NCBI GenBank assembly: GCA_014804695.1
Contig: JAAUZJ010000014.1
Coordinates: 62,001-126,000, forward strand
From: Lachnospiraceae bacterium
GTDB lineage: Bacteria; Bacillota; Clostridia; Lachnospirales; Lachnospiraceae
Length of the DNA stretch: 64,000 nucleotides
Direction of reading: 5' to 3'
This document shows positions 53,407-62,380 of this stretch, in pieces (the first letter of the stretch is position 1; each line of letters begins with the position of its first letter). The position numbers were made by a program, and so were the translations under genes. The notes beneath the pieces were generated by a model. That model was not told the origin of the DNA. It made no database searches and saw only the letters and a list, made by a program, of their open reading frames with translations.

Positions 53407-54477
53407 CTATTCTTGCTTAACTGCATAATCCTCATTCAGTATGTGCTCTTCAATAGTTTTCTTTGCCTCATTCAAGCCTTCAAGCCACAAATCATACGAT
53501 TTATCCCAAGACTCGTATCCACGTTCTCCGCGTTTATCTTTAAACTCATAATTCTCAAGCAGATAGTTCTCTAAGAAATCCGTACACTTTTCGGCTCCGA
53601 CCGCATTTGTATGGCTGCCGTAATCCGCATAATCTTCTTCAAACACAATCCCGATTTCATCATAATAATCATTCATGTTAATAAAAGAATATCCGTCCGA
53701 TTCAATAACATCTGTTATATAATTAAACATCTGCTGCTCTTCAAGAGTCTCATTATAAGGCGAGACAATGAACAGCGCGTTATGTTCTTTTTCTTTAAGA
53801 TAATTAAGCAGGTTTCTAAGATTCTCCTCCTGCGCTTCAGGAACTGCCCTCTTCCCTTCTGCACCGCCTGACGACGGCATTTTGATCGGGCCAACTTCGT
53901 CTTTTATATCAAATCCCTTCAATTCGCTGGGCTTATGATATCTCCAGTTTTTAAGTTCAGACGACAGTGTAAGCATGCGCCAGTTGGTATGATAATTAAA
54001 TATATCAATGTAAAAACTCAACCGGTCTTTCGTTTCCGGCACCAAAGCCTGAATTGTTTTTATACGATTTACCGAATATTTCATATTGTCAGTAACGCCT
54101 CTTGTATAGGCCATATTTTCCGACAGATCCTCATCATTCATGGTATACATACGCATCTCAAATACATAAAGAGACGGCGACTGTGTCTTTTCAGTCTCCT
54201 CAATCAGATACTTCGCTGCCATCGGCCGCTGCACATTGGATGAAAGCGGATACATCGTAATACCTGTCTCACCCCACAACTTAGGCGCCGAATAAAAAGG
54301 AAATATCGGACTTGAGCCAATCATAACAATGTCCAACGTCTCGTTTTTTTCAGCGTAAAAACCTGAAAATCTATCTTTTACATCACCGTTAGTCCTAAGT
54401 ATATAAGTAACCGTTACCAGAGCAAACAAAAAGATTCCTATAAATATAATGCTTTTCACAAACTGCCTGATATTCAT
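53407..54477 (-). CDS. Membrane-anchored SGNH/DltD-like protein
   Basis: 356 residues from the ATG at 54477; the longest frame to 54561 would overlap the GT4 gene by 56 nt. One N-terminal membrane helix (FVKSIIFIGIFLFALVTVTY) precedes an outside domain with IVMIGSSPIFPF near the start and DYGSHTNAVGAEKC near the end, the order of S-x-x-x-H blocks in SGNH and DltD-like proteins. It may transfer or remove acyl groups on the polymer outside the cell; the catalytic residues are not certain. Confidence 0.62.
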   Translation of the reverse strand: MNIRQFVKSIIFIGIFLFALVTVTYILRTNGDVKDRFSGFYAEKNETLDIVMIGSSPIFPFYSAPKLWGETGITMYPLSSNVQRPMAAKYLIEETEKTQSPSLYVFEMRMYTMNDEDLSENMAYTRGVTDNMKYSVNRIKTIQALVPETKDRLSFYIDIFNYHTNWRMLTLSSELKNWRYHKPSELKGFDIKDEVGPIKMPSSGGAEGKRAVPEAQEENLRNLLNYLKEKEHNALFIVSPYNETLEEQQMFNYITDVIESDGYSFINMNDYYDEIGIVFEEDYADYGSHTNAVGAEKCTDFLENYLLENYEFKDKRGERGYESWDKSYDLWLEGLNEAKKTIEEHILNEDYAVKQE

Positions 54478-54505
54478 ACTAGTATTTGCGCCTTTCAATA
54501 TATTT

Positions 54506-55603
54506 TCACGAACACAGTTCCTCAATATACGCCTTCCACTGTTCAAAAATAGCGTCGCCATTGGCCCGATCAGCGATCTCTCTTGCCTTTCTTCCCATAT
54601 TCTCTGCTATTTCGGGATTTTCTATCAGATAATTAATACCCTCCTCAAGCGCTTTCTGATCTTTGATCGGAATTAAAAGTCCATCCACCCCATCAGTCAT
54701 AATAGTCCTTGGACCGCCGCATGGACAGTCTGTTGCCACAATAGGCAATCCTAATGCCATTGCTTCCATCAAAGCATTGGGTAAGCCTTCCCAATCAGAA
54801 GTAAATGCAAAAAGCGCAGCATCCGCCAAATCTTTTTCTAAAGAATCACTGGCTCCCATAAGGTGAATATAATCTCCCGCATTATTTTTCTCAATCAACT
54901 CTTCAAGTATCTCTTTTGTTCCGTCAAAAGAATCTCCGCCGTAAATTTTCAGATCGTAATCCGGATGCTTCTTATGCACCTCCACAAATGCCTTGATCAA
55001 CATAGGCTGATTCTTGAAATCCACCAGTCTGCCCGACTGTACAACTGTCTTGGTGCGCTTTTCCGGTATCGGTGTTCCTATATATTTAGGATTGATAGGG
55101 TTTAAAATAATACGCGAATTTTTCTGTAATCTCGGTGCAAAAAAATCTCTCGCGCCCTCAGTCTGGAATACGCAGCCGTCCGCTCTCGGAAAAAGAATCG
55201 GTATCTGGATTTTATCTGACCACTCTTCATAATGCCCTGCCGGATCGGTACGAATAGAAATTAGTATAGGTATTTTAATAAAATACGCCGCCATCAGGCC
55301 TCTGTAAAGCGCCTTCCTGGCAAAGGGTATAAGTATATCCGGTTTTTCTTCTTTGATAAACTTTGTTAAATATTTAATACGCAGCAGAATTTGAATCATA
55401 TGGTTTTTCTTTTTATCTTCTTCACGCAGTCCCACATGGACGCGCTTCACTCTGGTGTCAGTCTGAAATTCGTTTTCTCCGTACCATTCGGTGGCAATAA
55501 TGACTTCATAGCCTTTTTCCACAAACTGATTGGCAAGATTAGTTACAACTCTTTCAGCGCCGCCCTGCTCCAGACAATTCAAATGAAATGCGATTTTCTG
55601 CAT
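54506..55603 (-). CDS. GT4 family glycosyltransferase
   Basis: 365 residues. FHLNCLEQGGAERVVTNLANQF, VQSGRLVDFKNQPMLIKAF and WEGLPNALMEAM (E-x7-E) are GT4 motifs. The ATG at 55603 overlaps the stop of the preceding gene (TGATG), which favours it over a GTG at 55615. It shows the greatest likeness to the GT4 at 43161 in its motifs. It belongs to a run of three coupled GT4 genes. Confidence 0.88.
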   Translation of the reverse strand: MQKIAFHLNCLEQGGAERVVTNLANQFVEKGYEVIIATEWYGENEFQTDTRVKRVHVGLREEDKKKNHMIQILLRIKYLTKFIKEEKPDILIPFARKALYRGLMAAYFIKIPILISIRTDPAGHYEEWSDKIQIPILFPRADGCVFQTEGARDFFAPRLQKNSRIILNPINPKYIGTPIPEKRTKTVVQSGRLVDFKNQPMLIKAFVEVHKKHPDYDLKIYGGDSFDGTKEILEELIEKNNAGDYIHLMGASDSLEKDLADAALFAFTSDWEGLPNALMEAMALGLPIVATDCPCGGPRTIMTDGVDGLLIPIKDQKALEEGINYLIENPEIAENMGRKAREIADRANGDAIFEQWKAYIEELCS

Positions 55604-56706
55604 CACTCCGCCCACTCCCTGATTTTTTTCACATAACTTTCCTTAGAATAAACCCTTGCTCTTTCAAGCGACATTTTCTTATAATACTGCATTTTCTCCG
55701 GATTTTCCATAAGCTCTATAATTTTTTGCGAAAGGTTTTCTTCTTCTTTTGAAATGGAATCTTCACTAAAATCCGGTATGGGATCCATATTAGGAACTAA
55801 AATTCCGTATCTGTCTTCTAGAATTTCCCGCGGTCCCGTCATACAATCCGTCGCAATTACAGGCAGTCCCACCGCCATTGCTTCTACCATTGCGTTTGGA
55901 AAGCCTTCATAATATGAGGTAAGCACATACAAACTTCCCTGCTTAAGATAAGGATATGGATTCCGTTTAAGGCCTGTAAAATAAACCGAATCATCTACTC
56001 CAAGCTTTTCTGCAAGCTCTTTATATTGCAGGTATTCGCCCTCGCCGATAATCATAAGTCTGGTATCCGGCAACATTTTATGAACGAGCGCAAAACTCTT
56101 AATAAGATGCCAGAAACCCTTCACCTCATCCTCTCTTCCCATTGTAACGATAATCCGTCCGCTTGTCCACGGCAGCTTCGCCTGCTCCGATTCAGATAAT
56201 TTCCCCATTTCTTTAATATCAAAAGGATTATTCAGTGTCACTGCATCGCGGCACCTATACTTTTCGTGCACTTCCTGACAGATTACCTGCGAACAGCATA
56301 TCAACTTATCGGCACACTTACAAAAAAGCCTTATCTGTGCCGGCTTGCCCATATCCATATAGCTTCTGATCCCAAGCCATTTCTTAGCTTTTCCAAAGGA
56401 TGCAATATTAGCAAGGTTGGCCGTAGGTCCAAAGCTGTAGGCAATGTCAATCTCTTCTTTTTTCTTAATCTTATGAATACGCCAGCCTCTTTTTAACACA
56501 TTTATGATCTTGCCAAGTTTCCCTTCCCTGCTCGGCAGACGCAGATCCGCTACAGGTATGCCTTTGATATCATATGCGATATCCCTTGAGTCGAAAATAA
56601 CAATCTTTACCTGGAAATACGGCTGCAGCAATCTTGCTGTTGTTACACATACTTTTTCAAAACCGCCCTGATGCAGCGCCGGTACAATTAATAATATTTT
56701 TTTCAT
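55603..56706 (-). CDS. GT4 family glycosyltransferase
   Basis: 367 residues. LLIVPALHQGGFEKVCVTTARLL, IVTMGREDEVKGFWHLIKSF and YEGFPNAMVEAM are the GT4 blocks. Start overlaps the preceding stop (ATGA) and the stop overlaps the next ATG, so the three genes are translationally coupled. It probably adds one sugar in the middle of the repeat unit; which one is not known. Confidence 0.88.
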   Translation of the reverse strand: MKKILLIVPALHQGGFEKVCVTTARLLQPYFQVKIVIFDSRDIAYDIKGIPVADLRLPSREGKLGKIINVLKRGWRIHKIKKKEEIDIAYSFGPTANLANIASFGKAKKWLGIRSYMDMGKPAQIRLFCKCADKLICCSQVICQEVHEKYRCRDAVTLNNPFDIKEMGKLSESEQAKLPWTSGRIIVTMGREDEVKGFWHLIKSFALVHKMLPDTRLMIIGEGEYLQYKELAEKLGVDDSVYFTGLKRNPYPYLKQGSLYVLTSYYEGFPNAMVEAMAVGLPVIATDCMTGPREILEDRYGILVPNMDPIPDFSEDSISKEEENLSQKIIELMENPEKMQYYKKMSLERARVYSKESYVKKIREWAE

Positions 56707-57860
56707 AACTGCGAGCTGTCTCCATTCAAATAAAAATTCCTATAGGCTGCTGCCTGTTTGCGTATATCCAGACCGCCTTCTACCATTTCCTGATAAGTGA
56801 CACATCTGTCATAATCTGCCTGTGCCATAATCTCATCAGCCCATACCGAAGCAGGCTGTTTAATATCCATATAAGTCACAAGCTCTGTTGCCTGCGCCTC
56901 CTTAGTGACCGTATCCGATACCAGACACCTAAGCCCCGCTGCCTGCGCCTCCACCAATACGCCGGGTAGCCCCTCATACAGCGACGGAAGCAAAAAAATA
57001 TCAAACGCCTGATAATACTCCTGCGGCTGCTTACAATTTCCCATAAAAAGAACTTTATCCCTTATACCAATTTCCTCACATCTTGCTTCTATTTTCGCCC
57101 TGTTCGGACCATCTCCAAGCAAAAGTAAGACCGCATCCTCACGCATAGAACAAAGTTTAGCAAAAATTTCAACCAGATAGGGGTGGTTCTTTGGATGCGA
57201 AAACCTTCCAACATGCCCGACTACAAACTTATCTTCAATCTTCAGCCGCTTTCTCATCATTGCCCTCACTTCGGGTTGATAAGCAAATTTCGCAGCATCA
57301 ATTGCATTATATATGATCTTGATTTTACCGTCATCTACCTGCTTCTTGCCGAAAGCATTAATTCCCGCCAATTCAGAACATGCAAAACAATAATCCGTTT
57401 TTTTATAAAGGTTTTTCCGTAATATTTTAGTTGCAATACCTTTGAGTCCCTTATCAACTCCTGCACTCCTTGAATGTGCAACAGTAATCGGGATTCCATA
57501 TCGTTTGGCAATGGGAAGGTAGATTGATGCCGTACTTGTCATATGTCCCTGTACGACACAAAACTCATGATGCTTTGAAAAAAAACTGCATATGGCGTTT
57601 CGATATGCAAAATAATTATATATTTTAAATTTGGGAAGTACATAAATATGCCCTCCCATTGCTTTTATTTCCTCATCATAAAATTGTGGTTCTCTCGCCG
57701 AAGCATCATCTCCGGCACGTTTTACGGCACCACTGTGCACTAGGAAATCAAACTGAATTTCCTTTGTGTCCATCTGCCTGTATAAATCCATGATCCGGCT
57801 CTCCGCACCTCCGAGCGCGGTCCCGCCAAGAACATGTAATATTCTTACTGTATCAGACAT
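56703..57860 (-). CDS. GT4 family glycosyltransferase (EpsF-like)
   Basis: 385 residues. ILHVLGGTALGGAESRIMDLY, VGHVGRFSHPKNHPYLVEIF and YEGLPGVLVEAQ (E-x7-E) match GT4; AHSRSAGVDKGLKG resembles EpsF-type exopolysaccharide enzymes. AGGA lies 9 nt before the ATG. First of the three coupled GT4 genes; 120 nt separate it from the formyltransferase gene, with a short inverted repeat between. Confidence 0.88.
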   Translation of the reverse strand: MSDTVRILHVLGGTALGGAESRIMDLYRQMDTKEIQFDFLVHSGAVKRAGDDASAREPQFYDEEIKAMGGHIYVLPKFKIYNYFAYRNAICSFFSKHHEFCVVQGHMTSTASIYLPIAKRYGIPITVAHSRSAGVDKGLKGIATKILRKNLYKKTDYCFACSELAGINAFGKKQVDDGKIKIIYNAIDAAKFAYQPEVRAMMRKRLKIEDKFVVGHVGRFSHPKNHPYLVEIFAKLCSMREDAVLLLLGDGPNRAKIEARCEEIGIRDKVLFMGNCKQPQEYYQAFDIFLLPSLYEGLPGVLVEAQAAGLRCLVSDTVTKEAQATELVTYMDIKQPASVWADEIMAQADYDRCVTYQEMVEGGLDIRKQAAAYRNFYLNGDSSQL

Positions 57861-57900
57861 TGCACATTTCCTAACTTATTATATAAATTGTCCTATCTAC

Positions 57901-57918
57901 TGATTACATGCGTAATCA
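57901..57918. other. Short inverted repeat before the GT4 trio
   Basis: TGATTAC and GTAATCA with a 4 nt loop lie 40 nt upstream of the GT4 start. No T-run follows on the minus strand and no good promoter is joined to it; an operator or mRNA element is possible. Confidence 0.3.
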
Positions 57919-57980
57919 CATACTTCTTAATAATTACAAAACCTCAAATTTTATATTGCCTAAATTCATCCCCTAAATCA

Positions 57981-58901
57981 TTAATTCAGGATATCCCCAG
58001 CCTTAAGCTTCCTTACACATTCATAATTATTGATAAGCAGCGAACCGTCCACCGTTCTTACAACCAACCTGTCATCAAATACGTCAATGACTTCTCCCAC
58101 TTCATAAGCCGAAAAGTCCATCATTTCATCAAATGGCTGCGCTGACCAGATAGTTACCTGAGTATCTCCAAGCATGGCAAAAGCCCCCGGAAATGGTGCG
58201 GCAACACCCCTTATAAGGTTATAAATATTTCTGGTTCTCTCATGAAAATCTATTTTACCGTCTTCTGCGGTACGCTTATTATACCATGAATCGAAATCTT
58301 TCGATTCCGTCCTAATCTCAATATTTCCTTCTTTATATGCAGCAAGTAATTTACGGATCAAATTCTTGGAACAGATCATATTCTTATACTGCGCCGTCCT
58401 TATATCGTCATACGGCGTAATGGAAAACATCTCTGTTGCAAATACATTAGGGCTGTCGGCCTTTTCATCATAGCGGAATAAATTCAGATTGAACCTGCTA
58501 TCACCAAGTATTATAGACCAGTTAAGCGGCGAACGCCCCCTCCCAAACGGAAGATATCCGCAGTTTCCATGAAACCCATATATACCATATTTAAACCTAT
58601 CTAAAACCGACGCCGGAATCAACCTCTGCCAGCCCATAGAAATTCCAATATCAAACTCATTTTCGGCAAGAAACTTTTGCGTCTTATCATCAGTCAGAAA
58701 ATAGCTGTCAGCCTCATGTACCGGAATTCCGTATTTTTCAGTTAAAACCGACAGCCCCTTATATCCGGACACCTGATTTTTCTTAGTGACCTCCGGACTT
58801 ATGGTAATCACTAAATCCACAGGACATATTTCACTGTTTATAAATTCCACTATATTCTCAGAAGTGTCTTTCACTCCGAATACGACGACATTGTACTTCA
58901 T
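57981..58901 (-). CDS. Sugar N-formyltransferase-like protein
   Basis: 306 residues. The N-terminal fold and GFHGNCGYLPFGRGRSPLNW carry the catalytic region (His with nearby Asn) of N10-formyltetrahydrofolate-dependent formyltransferases, followed by a C-terminal OB-like domain (VGEVIDVFDDRLVVRTVDGS) as in Fmt and ArnA. In glycan loci such enzymes formylate amino sugars on the nucleotide. That implies an amino-deoxy sugar in the product, but no aminotransferase lies in this window. AAGGAG lies 5 nt before the ATG. Confidence 0.78.
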   Translation of the reverse strand: MKYNVVVFGVKDTSENIVEFINSEICPVDLVITISPEVTKKNQVSGYKGLSVLTEKYGIPVHEADSYFLTDDKTQKFLAENEFDIGISMGWQRLIPASVLDRFKYGIYGFHGNCGYLPFGRGRSPLNWSIILGDSRFNLNLFRYDEKADSPNVFATEMFSITPYDDIRTAQYKNMICSKNLIRKLLAAYKEGNIEIRTESKDFDSWYNKRTAEDGKIDFHERTRNIYNLIRGVAAPFPGAFAMLGDTQVTIWSAQPFDEMMDFSAYEVGEVIDVFDDRLVVRTVDGSLLINNYECVRKLKAGDILN

Positions 58902-58947
58902 AATTGCTCCTTTTTCCAGGTGATTGTGAGGGGGAATTTAATTGCTA

Positions 58948-59694
58948 TTATCTATTCCTAAATGAAACCAACAACCTCTTAACTCTCGCCAGCAAACTCT
59001 CCCAAAGTCTGCCAACACGGCCTCTTTTCACAGGCTCCATTTTTAAATACTCCGAATATGAAATCATATTCTTTCCATATTCCTCAAATATTTTCGCATA
59101 TCCGGCCTTGTCCGCCTCCGTAACCGTATTGGCATGAATAACCATTGTTGTGACTCCCGACTTCTTTTTAAGGCTGCTGCCTAATCTAAATGAGATCGGG
59201 TAAAAAGTTATACCTTTATACGTGTATGGCTGTTTCCCAAAGCCGTCAGTCATTTTTGTAAAACCAAGCTCGGTTAACGCTTTCAATGTATTTTCATCAT
59301 ACGAATGGGCCGGTGCCATAAAGATACCCGTCTCTATGCCATTTTCTTTAAGCTGCTCTTTTCCATGCGAAAGCAGTTCCTTCTGCTTTTCATAAGGCAG
59401 GCCTGCAAACTCGGAAAAATTGTTTAATGGGAAAAGGCCTCCGCTCTCAGTCGTATAAACATGATAGCAGCCATGCATTGCAAGACTGAATCCCTTATTT
59501 TCAAGATCTTTAATAAGTTCATAAAAATCTTCATGCGCGTTACGTCGGCGTAAATTTTTATCCCTATTATCAGGCACAATTCCTAGCAACGGTGAAATTC
59601 CAGCCTTTTTAAATAAATCAAGGAAGAAATTAAAATTCTCCCAGTCCATATCCGGGGTAATATCGTCCATACGAACTGCTATTTTCATGCTCAT
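58948..59694 (-). CDS. DUF2334 polysaccharide deacetylase-like protein
   Basis: 248 residues. VRMDDITPDMDW holds the metal-binding Asp pair, LAMHGCYHVY the H-x-x-x-H, and IFMAPAHSYDENTL an active-site loop of DUF2334/NodB-like enzymes. No signal peptide is present. It probably deacetylates an amino sugar or a lipid-linked unit, which could prepare the site for the formyltransferase encoded next (inference). GAGGG lies 6 nt before the ATG. Confidence 0.77.
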   Translation of the reverse strand: MSMKIAVRMDDITPDMDWENFNFFLDLFKKAGISPLLGIVPDNRDKNLRRRNAHEDFYELIKDLENKGFSLAMHGCYHVYTTESGGLFPLNNFSEFAGLPYEKQKELLSHGKEQLKENGIETGIFMAPAHSYDENTLKALTELGFTKMTDGFGKQPYTYKGITFYPISFRLGSSLKKKSGVTTMVIHANTVTEADKAGYAKIFEEYGKNMISYSEYLKMEPVKRGRVGRLWESLLARVKRLLVSFRNR

Positions 59695-59713
59695 TTAAAT
59701 CCCTCACCCTTGC

Positions 59714-60694
59714 TCAACCTGCAAGATTCGCCTTATACCACTCAATTGCCAGCTCAATGCCCTTTTTAAAATCATACTCCGGATCATAGCCAAGCAGCTT
59801 CTTAGCCTTGGAAATATCGGCATTGGAGTGTTTGATATCCCCTGCTCTGTCCGGTCCGAAATTAGGCTCTACATCCTTATCAAGTGCCTTACACAGATCA
59901 TAGTATATATCAATCAGATATTCCCTGCCGCCATATGCGATATTAAATGCATTTCCGGCTGCTTCCGAAGGAGCCAGACAAGCCTTTAGGTTAGCCTCGA
60001 TTACATTGTCTATATAGGTAAAATCCCTTGACTGTTTTCCGTCTCCGTTTATGGTCGGCACCTCACCATCCAAAAGCTGTTTTATGAATTTGGGAATAAC
60101 TGCGGCATAAGCGCCGTTTGGATCCTGTCTTCTTCCGAATACATTAAAATAACGAAGTGCATAGGTATCAAGTCCATACAGCTTTGTATAGAGTTTTCCG
60201 TATTCTTCATCGACTCGTTTAGTCAATGCATATGGAGATAAGAGATTTCCTTCCTGTCCCTCTACCTTGGGCAGTACTGGATGGTCACCGTATACGGAGG
60301 AACTTGAAGCAAATACAAACTTCTTGACCTTATTTTGTCTTGCAGCTTCCATCATATTCAAGGTTCCCCTGATATTTATCTCCTCATATAAAAGCGGCAT
60401 CTCAATACTTCTCGGCACACTTCCCCATGCTGCCTGATTAAGTACATAATCTACACCCTTGCAGGCTTCCATGCAGGTATCCAGATCTCTTATATCGCCT
60501 TTTATGAATGTATAATTAGCCCTGTCCGACAAAAGATCCACATTTTCCTGTTTCCCGGTAGAAAGGTTGTCCAGACAACGCACCTGATACCCCATATCCG
60601 TTAATGCTTCGCATAGGTTAGAACCGATAAAGCCCGCCCCGCCTGTTACAAGAAATATACTGTTATAATCAAATTTTAACTCTTTGTATCCCAT
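59714..60694 (-). CDS. tviC: UDP-N-acetylhexosamine(uronate) 4-epimerase, TviC/WbpP-like
   Basis: 326 residues of the SDR extended family. [10 protein letters not shown] binds NAD, SSSVYG holds the catalytic Ser, and YALTK is the Y-x3-K. [23 protein letters not shown]-type region (here [17 protein letters not shown]) and [14 protein letters not shown] are typical of the WbpP/TviC group, which act on UDP-GlcNAc or UDP-GlcNAcA. It follows the dehydrogenase gene by 16 nt, so UDP-GalNAcA is the expected product. AAAGG lies 8 nt before the ATG. Confidence 0.84.
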   Translation of the reverse strand: [326 protein letters not shown]

Positions 60695-60710
60695 GTTTTA
60701 TGCCTTTCTT

Positions 60711-62027
60711 CTACAATCTCCAATAAAGGTAATCTTCTGTCATAAACTGCTGCCTGTCAAGTAATCCTTTAATATCCATAAGCACTTTATGCTCATGCTT
60801 CGGATTAAAGAAACTGTTTATATCTTCTTTGCTAAGGCTGAGGAACTGCTTATGTGCAACCGCAATTACAACAGCATCCATATCTTTTATATCTTTAAGT
60901 GATCCAAAAGTAATTCCATATAAGCGCTTTGCCTCTCCGGCATCCGCTGCGGGATCCACTACAAGCGGTCTGATTCCATATTCGCCAAGTTCATTATAAA
61001 TATCAATTACCTTGGTATTTCTGGTATCGGGACAGTTTTCCTTAAAAGTAAAACCAAGGATCGCTACCTTCGCGCTCTTTACAGGCACATCAGTCTTAAT
61101 AAGATTCTTTACAAGACTTTCCGCTACATATTTTCCCATTTCATCGTTAATACGGCGTCCCGCAAGAATGATCCTGGAATGATAGCCCAATTCCTCAGAT
61201 TTATAGGTAAGATAATATGGATCCACGCCGATGCAATGCCCGCCTACCAATCCCGGCATGAAAGGCAGGAAGTTCCATTTGGTTCCTGCGGCTTCAAGCA
61301 CAGATTTGGTATCAATTCCCATTTTGTGGAAAATGATAGAAAGTTCATTCATAAACGCAATATTGATATCTCTCTGGCTGTTTTCAATTACTTTGGCAGC
61401 CTCAGCCACCTTAATGGATTCAGCGCGGTAAACGCCGGCTTCCACCACCAATTCATATACCTTTGCCACAGTATCAAGGGTTTCTTCGTCCATACCTGAT
61501 ACGATTTTGGTAATAGTCTCAAGCCTATGTACTTTGTCTCCCGGATTAATTCTCTCAGGTGAATAGCCGATCTTAAAATCAACGCCGCATTTTAATCCGG
61601 ATTCTTTCTCAAGAATCGGAACACAGATATCCTCTGTAACTCCCGGATACACCGTTGACTCAAAAACAACAATAGAGCCTTTGGTGAGATTTTGTCCCAA
61701 GATGCGGCTTGCACCTTCTACCGGAGTCAAATCCGGGGTATGATCACTGTTTACAGGCGTAGGAACTGCTACAATATGAAATCTGGCTTCTTTTAGCTTA
61801 GAAGCATCAGAAGTAAATTCTACACTGGTTTCTTTAATTACGTCATTTCCGACCTCATTCGTCGGATCGATTCCGCTTTTATAAAGTTCAATTTTCTCTG
61901 CATTAAGGTCAAAACCTACTACTTTTACTTTTCTTGCAAAGGCTACTGCAATCGGCATGCCGACGTAACCCAGGCCGACTAGTGAAATTTTGTCAGTTCC
62001 TTGTAAAATGTTTTCATACAAAGCCAT
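60711..62027 (-). CDS. tviB: UDP-N-acetylhexosamine 6-dehydrogenase, TviB/WbpO-like
   Basis: 438 residues. SLVGLGYVGMPIAVAFA binds NAD, VFESTVYPGVTE and GGHCIGVDPYYLTYK hold the catalytic Lys/Cys framework, with the active-site Cys in the latter. The sequence pattern is of the TviB/WbpO group that oxidises UDP-GlcNAc or UDP-GalNAc to the uronic acid, rather than UDP-glucose dehydrogenases. AGGAGG lies 8 nt before the ATG. It is the first gene after palindrome copy 3. Confidence 0.86.
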   Translation of the reverse strand: MALYENILQGTDKISLVGLGYVGMPIAVAFARKVKVVGFDLNAEKIELYKSGIDPTNEVGNDVIKETSVEFTSDASKLKEARFHIVAVPTPVNSDHTPDLTPVEGASRILGQNLTKGSIVVFESTVYPGVTEDICVPILEKESGLKCGVDFKIGYSPERINPGDKVHRLETITKIVSGMDEETLDTVAKVYELVVEAGVYRAESIKVAEAAKVIENSQRDINIAFMNELSIIFHKMGIDTKSVLEAAGTKWNFLPFMPGLVGGHCIGVDPYYLTYKSEELGYHSRIILAGRRINDEMGKYVAESLVKNLIKTDVPVKSAKVAILGFTFKENCPDTRNTKVIDIYNELGEYGIRPLVVDPAADAGEAKRLYGITFGSLKDIKDMDAVVIAVAHKQFLSLSKEDINSFFNPKHEHKVLMDIKGLLDRQQFMTEDYLYWRL

Positions 62028-62074
62028 TTTGTATTCCTCCTGTTATATGTTCATTTGCGAAAGGGGTGGCAAGG

Positions 62075-62308
62075 CCACGAGGTTATTCATTGGGGAAAGA
62101 GATTCCATTGCCACGAGTTTATTCATTGGAGAAGGGGATTCCATTGCCACGAGTTCGCACAATATAAACAAAAAAGGGGCTCGAACCGCGGGAGCGAAGG
62201 TCGCCCCTTTTTTGTTTATATTGTGCGAGCTCTGGGTATTGGAAATGTTCTCGCAAATGAATAAAGTTCTCGCTATTGGTATTTTCGCAATTGAATAATA
62301 TTTCTCAT
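62075..62308. repeat. Long palindromic repeat, copy 3, with 36 bp tandem units in its arms
   Basis: The inner arms, 62151-62180 and 62203-62232, are 30 nt with one mismatch; the 22 nt core equals copy 1. Outside the left arm are two 36 bp units (62075-62110, 62111-62146; 32 of 36 identical) and a partial third. The right flank holds matching, diverged inverted units to about 62300, so the whole palindrome is about 230 bp. GGGGC/GCCCC with A/T-runs gives terminator-like hairpins on both strands. It fills most of the 353 nt gap (62028-62380). Confidence 0.9.
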
Positions 62309-62325
62309 CTTTCTCACTAATGCTC

Positions 62326-62334
62326 ATTATATCA
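62326..62334 (-). promoter_or_regulatory. Extended -10 promoter candidate for the glycan operon
   Basis: TGATATAAT on the minus strand, a perfect -10 with TG extension; the -35 is poor. Its start near 62319 would give a leader of about 290 nt through palindrome copy 3 to the dehydrogenase ATG. Confidence 0.45.
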
Positions 62335-62380
62335 CATAAAACTCGTAAATACTACTTTGCTGTACCAATCATTTTAAATA

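Noticed and set aside
57878..57883. TATAAT as promoter for the GT4 trio
   Set aside because: The implied start would fall at or inside the ribosome site of the gene at 57860, and the -35 is poor.
62040..62110. TTGCCA-N18-ATATAA as promoter directly before the dehydrogenase gene
   Set aside because: The -10 runs into AGGAGG, leaving no room for a leader that includes the ribosome site.
62075..62146. CRISPR-like array in the 36 bp repeats
   Set aside because: The units are directly adjacent without spacers, only two full units exist, and no cas gene is present.
61990..62327. Open frames of 94-102 codons on both strands over palindrome copy 3
   Set aside because: They exist because the palindrome and its tandem units are free of stops. 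The same peptide (KKGATFAPAVRAPFLF) appears at copy 1 in an unrelated context, and no ribosome site fits.
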